From: Owenia fusiformis | Taxonomy: Eukaryota > Annelida > Polychaeta > Sabellida > Oweniidae | Reading direction: 5' to 3' | Assembly: GCA_903813345.2 (NCBI GenBank) | Contig: CAIIXF020000235.1 | Span: forward strand, 1 to 60,749 | Length of the DNA: 60,749 nt | Shown here: positions 48,015 through 57,800 of the stretch, piece after piece | Numbering within the stretch: the first letter of the stretch is position 1 | Layout: every line of letters starts with the position of its first letter | The notes under the pieces: generated by a model | Told to the model about the DNA's origin: nothing | Seen by the model: only the letters and a program-made list of their open reading frames with translations | Databases searched by the model: none | Translations under genes and position numbers: made by a program

Positions 48015-48760
48015 ACCCCAGTTCTCCGAAACCCAGTTGTCCGAAACCCATTACTCCGAAAAATAAAGTCATAATTTAACAGAGAAAGGGGGGGGGGCGT
48101 AGCTTACTTAAGCTTACGTCAGTTTCATGCCATGTATTTGGCCAAATTAATGGCATGGACGCATTCTGATATTCATAAATCTCGCTCTCACTTTGAATTG
48201 CATCCATTGCATGGCGTTACCAGAATGGCAGGAACGGGAGATGGAATTAAATAATTCTTATGAACGAGTCATGCAAGATACTAGAACTAGTAAAGTAATG
48301 TATTTGATAAGTTAATTTCTGATGGATCTGGATAAAATATATTTCAAAACTTTGTCAACACTAATTAACTTCATTTAGGCAGATATAGTATCTTGATATA
48401 TTTGGCTATCATGCGTTTAAAATACGTTCCTAAAACTATGAAGACGTTAGGTGAGAAATATTGCTATTGTACGTTCGAAAAGTATTTGGTTGTATTTTGT
48501 AGTTCTCAAGTTACCCATGAACTTTCGTGGGCTAATTAACGTCTTGACTTCGCATATTTAGCCTAATTTTGCAATGATGTCATGTCAACGTGATTCAAAT
48601 GTTATGCTGTCGTGATTCGCAGAGGTTGCGACAAGATTCGTTTTAAAAAATTGTATTTTTTGATAAGATCCCCTTATTTTCGGAGAACTGGGTTTCGGAC
48701 AACTGGGTTTCGGAGAATTGGGTTTCGGACAACTGGGTTTCGGACAACTGGGTTGACCCC
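48015..48760. mobile_element. 746-bp non-autonomous TIR element with CCGAAACCC repeats
   Basis: Both ends are built from tandem CCCAGTTGTCCGAAA units in inverted orientation: about three on the left and five on the right. GTAC flanks the element at 48011-48014 and 48761-48764, a candidate 4-bp target duplication. The interior is non-coding and includes a G-rich run near 48089. It splits one LINE remnant, which fixes its borders. Confidence 0.75.
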
Positions 48761-48764
48761 GTAC

Positions 48765-48888
48765 GTAACTTTGGCATTGTAGTTATTTGAGCTGTCCATT
48801 TATGTATAAAGCGATTCATTTCAGAATCTGTTACAGTTTTTAATGTTGACCTTGCACTTGAATTATTAAAGAAACGTTCATTATAGAG
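48765..48888 (-). pseudogene. LINE C-terminal remnant, proximal part
   Basis: The - strand reads RFFNNSSARSTLKTVTDSEM, then NRFIHKWTAQITTMPKLRT, and continues the LINE sequence that resumes at 48010. It ends abruptly where the minisatellite begins at 48889. Confidence 0.6.
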
Positions 48889-51800
48889 GTGGCCCCCAGA
48901 AGCTACAGGGTGGCTTCTGGGGGCCCCCAGTGGCACCCAGTAGCCAATAGAAGCTATACGGTGGTCCCCAGTGGCCCCTAGAAGCTATACGGTGGCCCCC
49001 AGATGCTATACGGTGGCCCCCAGAATCTATAAGGTGGCCCCTAGTGGCCCCTAGAAGCTATACGGTGGCCCACAGTGGCCCCTAGAAGCTACAGGGGGGA
49101 CCCCAGTATCCCCTAGTGGCTCCCAGTGGCCCCTAGAAGCTATACGGTGGCCCCCAGTGGCACCCAGTAGCCCCTAGAAGCTATACGGTGGCCCCAAGTG
49201 GCCCCTAGAAGCTACAGGGTGGACCCCAGTATCCCCGAGTGGCTCCCAGTGGCTCCTAGAAGCTATAAGGTGGCCCCTCGTGGCCCCTAGAAGCTATACG
49301 GTGGCCCCAGTGGCCCCTAGAAGCTACAGGGTGGACCAAAGTGGCCCCCAGTGGCACCCAGTATCCCCTAGAAGCTATACGGTGGCCCCCAGTGGCCCCC
49401 AGAAGCTATACGGTGGCCCCTAGTGGCCCCCAGAAGCTATACGGTGGCCCCAAGTGGCCCCTAGAAGCTACAGGGTGGCCCCCAGTGGCCCCCAGTAGCC
49501 CCTAGAAGCTATACGGTGGTCCCCAGTGGCCCCTAGAAGCTATACGTTGGCCCCCAGTGGCCCCCAGAAGCTATACGGTGGCCCCCAGTGGCCCCCAGAA
49601 GCTACAGTGTGGCCCCCAGTGGCCCCGACTGGCTCCAAGTGGCCCCCAGAAGCTATATGATGGCCCCCAGTGGCCCCTAGAAGCTATACGGTGGCCCCAG
49701 AAGCTATACAGTGGCCCCAAGTGGCCCCTAGAAGCTACAGGGTGGCCCCCATTGGCACCCAGTAGCCCCTAGAAGCTATACAGTGGCCCCCAGTGGCCCC
49801 CAGAAGCTATACGGTGGCCCCCAGTGGCCCCCAGAAGCTATACGATGGCCCCCAGTGGCCCCCAGAAGCTATACGGTGGCCCCCAGTGGCCCCCAGATGA
49901 TATACGGTGGCCCCCAGTGGCCCCTAGAAGCTACAGGGTGGCCCCCAGTGACCCCCAGTGGCTCCCAGTGGCCCTCAGAAGCTATACGGTGGCTCCCACT
50001 GGCTCCCAGTGGCCCCTAGAAGCTATACGGTGGCCCCCAGTGGCCCCCAGAAGCTACAGGGTGGACCCCAGTATCCCCCAGTGGCTCCCAGTGGCCCCCA
50101 GAAGCTATACGGTGGCCCCCAGTGGCCCCTAGAAGCTACAGGGGGGACCCCAGTATCCCCTAGTGGCTCCCAGTGGCCCCTAGAAGCTATACGGTGGCCC
50201 CCAGTGACACCCAGTAGCCACTAGAAGCTATACGGTGGCCCCAAGTGGCCCCTAGAAGCTACAGGGTGGACCCCAGTATCCCCCAGTGGCTCCCAGTGGC
50301 CCCTAGAAGCTACAGGGGGGACCCCAGTATCGTGGCTCCCAGTGGCCCCAAGAAGCTATACGGTGGCCCCCAGTGGCCCCTAGAAGCTATACGATGGCCC
50401 CCAGTGGCCCCCAGAAGCTATACGGTGGGCCATAGCTGGGGGCCATAGCTAGAAGCTATACGGTGGCCCCCAGTGGCCCCTAGAAGCTACAGGGGGGGAC
50501 CCAGTATCCCCTAGTGGCTCTCAGTGGCCCCTAGAAGCTATACGGTGGCCCCCAGTGGCACCCAGTAGCCCCTAGAAGCTATACGGTGGCCCCAAGTGGC
50601 CCCTAGAAGCTACAGGGTGGACCCCAGTATCCCCGAGTGGCTCAAAGTGGCCCCTAGAAGCTATAAGGTGGCCCCTAGTGGCCCCTAGAAGCTATACGGT
50701 GGCCCCCAGTGGCCCCTAGAAGCTACAGGGTGGACCCAAGTGGCCCCCAGTGGCACCCAGTATCCCCTAGATGCTATACGGTGGCTCCCAGTGGCCCCTA
50801 GAAGCTATACGGTGGCCCCCAGTGGCACCCAGTAGCCCCTAGAAGCTATACGGTGGCCCCAAGTGGCCCCTAGAAGCTACAGGGTGGACCCCAGTATCCC
50901 CCAGTGGCTCCCAGTGGCCCCTAGAAGCTACAGGGGGGACCCCAGTATCGTGGCTCCCAGGGCCCCAAGAAGCTATACGGTGGCCCCCAGTGGCCCCTAG
51001 AAGCTATACGGTGGCCCCCAGTGGCCCCCAGAAGCTATACGGTGGCCCCAAGTGGCCCCCAGAACCTATACGGTGGCCCAAAGTGGCCCCTAGAAGCTAC
51101 AGGGTGGCCCCCAGTGGCACCCAGTAGCCCCTAGAAGCTATACGGTGGTCCCCAAGTGGCCCCCAGAACCTATACGGTGGCCCCGAGTGGCCCCTAGAAG
51201 CTACAGGGTGGCCCCCAGTGGCACCCAGTAGCCCCTAGAAGCTATACGGTGGTCCCCAGTGGCCCCTAGAAGCTATACGGTGGCCCCCAGTGGCCCCCAG
51301 AAGCTATACGGTGGCCCCCAGTGGCCCCTAGAAGCTATACGGTGGCCCCCAGTGGCCCCTAGAAGATATACGGTGGCCCCCAGTGGCCCCTAGAAGCTAT
51401 ACGGTGGCCCCCAGTGGCCGCCAGAAGCTATACGGTGGCCCCAAGTGGCCCCCAGAACCTATACGGTGGCCCAAAGTGGCCCCTAGAAGCTACAGGGTGG
51501 CCCCCAGTGGCACCCAGTAGCCCCTAGAAGCTATACGGTGGTCCCAAAGTGGCCCCCAGAACCTATACGGTGGCCCCGAGTGGCCCCTAGAAGCTACAGG
51601 GTGGCCCCCAGTGGCACCCAGTAGCCCCTAGAAGCTATACGGTGGTCCCCAGTGGCCCCTAGAAGCTATACGGTGGCCCCCAGTGGCCCCCAGAAGCTAT
51701 ACGGTGGCCCCCAGTGGCCCCCAGAAGCTACAGGGTGGCCCCCAGTGGCCCCTAGAAGATATACGGTGGCCCCCAGTGGCCCCTAGAAGCTACAGGGTGG

Positions 51801-54800
51801 CCCCCAGTGGCCCCCAGTAGCCCCTAGAAGCCACCGTATAGCTTCTAGTGGCCCCCAGAAGCTATACGATGGCCCCCAGTGGCCCCTAGAAGCTACAGGG
51901 TGGCCCCAAATGGCATCCAGTAGCCCCTAGAAGCTATACGGTGGTCCCCAGTGGCCCCTAGAAGATATACAGTGGCCCCCAGTGGCCCCTAGAAGCTACA
52001 GGGTGGCCCCCAGTGGCCCCCAGTAGCCCCTAGAAGCCACCGTATAACTTCTAGTGGCCCCCAGAAGCTATACGGTGGCCCACAGTGGCCCCTAGAAGCT
52101 ACAGGGTGGCCCCCAGTGGCCCCAGAAGCTATACGGTGGCCCCCAGTGGCCCCTAGAAGCTACAGGGTGGCCCCCATTGGCCCCCACTGGCTCCCAGTGG
52201 CCCCTAGAAGCTAAACGGTAGTCCCCAGTGGCCCCTAGAAGCTATACAGTGGCCCCCAGTGGCACCCGGTAGCCCCTAGATGCTTATCGGTGGCCCCCAG
52301 TGGCCCCTAGAAGCTATACGGTGGCCCCCTGTGGCCCCAAGAAGCTATACCGTGGCCCCCAGTGGCCCCCAGAAGCAATACGGTGGCCCCAAGTGGCCCC
52401 TAGAAGCTACAGGGTGGCCCCCAGTGGCCCCAAGTGGCACCCAGAAGCCCCTAGAAGCTATACGGTGGTCCCCAGTGGCCCTTGGAAGCTATACGGTGGC
52501 CCCCAGAAGCTATACGATGGCCCCCAGTGGCCCCCAGAAGCTACAGTGTGGCCCCCAGTGGCCCCGACTGGCTCCCAGTGGCCCAAAAAGCTATACGATG
52601 GCCCCCCCTGTGGCCCCTAGAAGATATACGGTGGCCCCAGAAGCTATACGGTGGCCCCCAGTGGCCCCTAGAAGCTACACGGTGGCCCCCAGTGGCACCC
52701 AGAAGCTATACGGTGGCCCCCAGTGGCCCCTAGAAGTTACAGGGTGGCCCCCAGTGGCACCCCTAATGCACCCCTAGAAGCTATACGGTGGTCCCCAGTG
52801 GCCCCTAGAAGCTATACGGTGGCCCCAAGTGGCCCCAAGAAGCTATACGGTGGCCCCCAGTGGCCCCCAGAAGCTACAGGGTGGCCCCCAGTGGCCCCCA
52901 CTGGCTCCCAGTGGCCCCCAGAAGCTATACGATTGCCCCCAGTGGCCCCTAAAAGCTATACGGTGGCCCCAGAAGCTATACGGTGGCCCCCAGTGGCCCC
53001 TAGAAGCTACAGGGTGGCCCCCAGTGGCACCCAGTAGCCCCTAGAAGCTATACGGTGGCCCCTAGAAGCTTACGGTGGCCCCCAGTGGCCCCAAGAAGCT
53101 ATACGGTGGCCCCAAGTGGCCCCCAGAAGCTATACGATGGCCCCCAGTGGCCCCTAGAAGATATACGGTGGCCCCAGAAGCTATACGGTGGCCCCCAGTG
53201 GCCCCTAGAAGCTTACGGTGGCCCCCAGTGGCCCCAAGAAGCTATACGGTGGCCCCAAGTGGCCCCCAGAAGCTATACGATGGCCCCCAGTGGCCCCCAG
53301 ATGCTACAGGGTGGCCCCCATTGGCCCCCACTGGCTCCCTGTGGCCCCCAGAAGCTATACGGTGGCCCCCAGTGGCCCCTAGAAGCTACAGGGTGGCCCC
53401 CAGTGGCCCCCAGTGGCCCCCAGAAGCTACAGGGTGGCCCCCAGTGGCCCCCACTGGCTCCCAGTGGCCCCCAGAAGCTATACGATGGCCCCCAGTGGCC
53501 CCTAAAAGCTATACGGTGGCCCCCAGTGGCCCCCATATGCTACAGGGTGGCCCCCATTGGCCCCCACTGGCTCCCAGTGGCCCCCAGAAGCTATACGGTG
53601 GACCCAGTGGCACCCAGTAGCCCCTAGAAGTGGTCCCCAGTGGCCCCTAGAAGCTATACGGTGGTCCCAGAAGCTATACGGTGGCCACCAGTGGCCCCTA
53701 GAAGCTACAGGGTGGCCCCCAGTGGCCCCCAGTGGCCCCCAGAAGCTACAGGGTGGCCCCCAGTGGCCCCCACTGGCTCCCAGTGGCCCCCAGAAGCTAT
53801 ACGATGGCCCCCAGTGGCCCCTAGAAGCTATACGGTGGCCCCCAGTGGCCCCCATATGCTACAGGGTGGCCCCCATTGGCCCCCACTGGCTCCCAGTGGC
53901 CCCCAGAAGCTATACGGTGGCCCCCAGTGGCCCCTAGAAGCTACAGGGTGGCCCCCAGTGGCACCCAGTAGCCCCTAGAAGATATACGGTGGTCCCCAGT
54001 GGCCCCTAGAAGCTATACGGTGGCCCCCAGTGGCCCCCAGAAGCTATACGGTGGCCCCTAGTGGCCCCCAGAAGCTACAGGGTGGCCCCCAGTAGCCCCA
54101 ACTGGCTCCCAGTGGCCCCCAGAAGCTATACGATGGCCCCCAGTGGCCCCTAGAAGCTATACTGTGGCCCCCAGTGGCCCCTAGAAGCTATACACTGGCT
54201 CCCAGTGGCCCCTTGAAGCTATACGGTGGCCCCCAGTGGCCCCCAGAAGCTACAGGGTGGACCCCAGTATCCCCCAGTGGCTCCCAGTGGCCCCCAGAAG
54301 CTATACGGTGGCCCCCAGTGGCCCCTAGAAGCTACAGGGGGACCCCAGTATCCCCTAGTGGCTCCCAGTGGCCCCTAGAAGCTATACGGTGGCCCCCAGT
54401 GGCACCCAGTAGCCCTTAGAAGCTATACGGTGGCCCCAAGTGGCCCCTAGAAGCTACAGGGGGGACCCCAATATCGTGGCTCCCAGTGGCCCCAAGAAGC
54501 TATACGGTGGCCCCCAGTGGCCCCTAGAAGCTATACGGTGGCCCCCAGTGGCCCCCAGAAGCTATACGGTGGCCCCAAGTGGCCCCCAGAACCTATACGG
54601 TGGCCCCGAGTGGCCCCTAGAAGCTACAGGGTGGCCCCCAGTGGCACCCAGTAGCCCCTAGAAGCTATACGGTGGTCCCCAAGTGGCCCCCAGAACCTAT
54701 ACGGTGGCCCCGAGTGGCCCCTAGAAGCTACAGGGTGGCCCCCAGTGGCGCCCAGTAGCCCCTAGAAGCTATACGGTGGTCCCCAGTGGCCCCTAGAAGC

Positions 54801-57800
54801 TATACGGTGGCCCCCAGTGGCCCCCAGAAGCTACAGGGTGGCCCCCAGTGGCCCCTAGAAGATATAGGGTGTCCCCTAGAAGCTACAGGGTGGCCCCCAG
54901 TATCCCCCAGTGGCCCCCACTGGCTCCCAGTGGCCCCCAGAAGCTATACGATTGCCCCCAGTGGCCCCTAAAAGCTATACGGTGGCCCCAGAAGCTATAC
55001 GGTGGCCCCCAGTGGCCCCTAGAAGCTACAGGGTGGCCCCCAGTGGCACCCAGTAGCCCCTAGAAGCTATACGGTGGCCCCTAGAAGCTTACGGTGGCCC
55101 CCAGTGGCCCCAAGAAGCTATACGGTGGCCCCAAGTGGCCCCCAGAAGCTATACGATGGCCCCCAGTGGCCCCTAGAAGATATACGGTGGCCCCAGAAGC
55201 TATACGGTGGCCCCCAGTGGCCCCTAGAAGCTTACGGTGGCCCCCAGTGGCCCCTTAAAGCTATACGGTGGCCCCCAGTGGCCCCCAGAAGCTACAGGGT
55301 GGCCCCCAGTGGCCCCCACTGGCTCCCAGTGGCCCCCAGAAGCTATACGGTGGCCCCCAGTGGCCCCTAGAAGATATACGGTGGCCCCCAGTGGCCCCTA
55401 GAAGCTACAGGGTGGCCCCCAGTAGCCCCTAGAAGCCACCGTATAGCTTCTAGTGGCCCCCAGAAGCTATACAGTGTCCCCCAGAAGCTACAGGGTGGCC
55501 CCCAGTGGCCCCCAGAAGCTATACGGTGGCCCAAAGTGGCCCCCAGAAGCTACAGGGTGGCCCCCAGTGGCCCCTAGAAGATATACGGTGGCCCCCAGTG
55601 GCCCCTAGAAGCTACAGGGTGGCCCCCAGTAGCCCCTAGAAGCCACCGTATAGCTTCTAGTGGCCCCCAGAAGCTATACAGTGTCCCCCAGAAGCTACAG
55701 GGTGGCCCCCAGTGGCCCCCAGAAGCTATACGGTGGCCCAAAGTGGCCCCAGTAGCCCCTAGAAGCTATACGGTGGCCCCCAGTGGCCCCCAGAAGCTAT
55801 ACGGTGGCCCCCAGTGGCCCCCAGAAGCTATACGGTGGCCCCCAGTGGCCCCCAGAAGCTACAGGGTGGCCCCCAGTGGCCCCCAGAAGCTACAGGGTGG
55901 CCCCCAGTGGCCCCCACTGGCTCCCAATGGCCCCCAAAAGCTATACGATGGCCCCCAGTGGCCCCTAGAAGCTATACGGTGGCCCCCAGAGGCCCCCAGA
56001 TGCTACAGGGTGGCCCCCATTGGCCCCCACTGGCTCCCAGTGGCCCCCAGAAGCTATACGGTGGCCCCCAGTGGCCCCTAGAAGCTACAGGGTGGCCCCA
56101 AGTGGCACCCAGTAGCCCCTAGAAGCTATACGGTGGCCCCCAGTGGCCCCCAGAAGCTATACGGTGGCCCCCAGTGGCCCCCAGAAGCTATACGGTGGCC
56201 CCCAGAAGCTACAGGGTGGCCCCCAGTGGCCCCCACTGGCTCCCAGTGGCCCCCAAAAGCTATACGATGGCCCCCAGTGGCCCCCAGAAGCTATACGGCC
56301 CCCACTGGCTCCCAGTGGCCCCCAGAAGCTAAACGATGGCCCCCAGTGGCCCCTAGAAGCTATACGGTGGCCCCTAGAGGCCCCCAAATGCTACAGGGTG
56401 GCCCCCATTGGCCCCCACTGGCTCCCAGTGGCCCCCAGAAGCTATACTGTGGCCCCCTGTGGCCCCTAGAAGCTACAGGGTGGCCCCCAGTGGCCCCCAG
56501 TAGCCCCTAGAAGCCACCGTATAGCTTCTAGTGGCCCCCAGAAGCTATACAGTGTCCCCCAGAAGCTACAGGGTGGCCCCCAGTGGCCCCCACTGGCTCC
56601 CAGTGACCCCCGGAAGCTATACGATGGCCCCCAGTGGCCCCTAGAAGCTACAGGGTGGCCCCCAGTGGCACCCAGTAGCCCCTAGAAGCTATACAGTGGT
56701 CCCCAGTGGCCCCTAGAAGCTATACGACGGCCCCAGAAGCTATACGGTGGCCCCCAGTGGCCCCTAGAAGCTACAGGGTGGCCCCCAGTGGCACACAGTA
56801 GCCCCTAGAAGCTATACGGTGGCCCCCAGTGGCCCCCAGAAGCTATACGGCCCCCACTGGCTCCCAGTGGCCCCCAGAAGCTATACGATGGCCCCCAGTG
56901 GCCCCTAGAAGCTATACGGTGGCCCCCAGAGGCCCTCAGATGCTACAGGGTGGCCCCCATTGGCCCCCACTGGCTCCCAGTGGCCCCCAGAAGCTATACG
57001 GTGGCCCCCAGTGGCCCCTAGAAGCTACAGGGTGGCCCCCAGGGGCACCCAGTAGCCCCTAGAAGCTAAACGGTGGTCCCCACTGGCCCCTAGAAGCTAT
57101 ACGGTGGCCCCAGAAGCTATACGGTGGCCCCCAGTTGCCCCTAGAAGCTACAGGGTGGCCCCCAGTGGCACCCAGTAGCCCCTAGAAGCTATACAGTGGC
57201 CCCCAGTGGCCCCCAGAAGCTATACGGTGGCCCCCAGTGGCCCCCAGAAGCTGTACGATGGTCCCCAGTGGCCCCTAGAAGCTATACGGTGGCCCCAAAA
57301 GCTATACGGTGGGCCCCAGTGGCCCCTAGAAGCTACAGGGTGGCCCCCAGTGGCCCCCAGTGGCCCCCAGTGGCCCCCAGAAGCTACAGGGTGGCCCCCA
57401 GTGGCCCCCACTGGCTCCCAGTGGCCCCCAGAAGCTATACGATGGCCCCCAGTGGCCCCTAGAAGCTGTACGGTGGCCCCCAGAGGCCCCCAGATGCTAC
57501 AGGGTGGCCCCCATTGGCCCCCACTGGCTCCCAATGGCCCCAAGAAGCTATACGGTGGCCCCCAGTGGCCCCTAGAAGCTACAGGGTGGCCCCAAGTGGC
57601 ACCCAGTAGCCCCTAGAAGCTATACAGTGGCCCCCAGAAGCTATACGGTGGCCCCCAGTGGCCCCGAGAAGCTATAAGGTGGCCCAAAGTGGCCCCAGTA
57701 GCCCCTAGAAGCTATACGGTGGCCCCCAGTGGCCCCCAGAAGCTATACGGTGGCCCCCAGTGGCCCCCAGAAGCTATACGGTGGCCCCCAGTGGCCCCCA

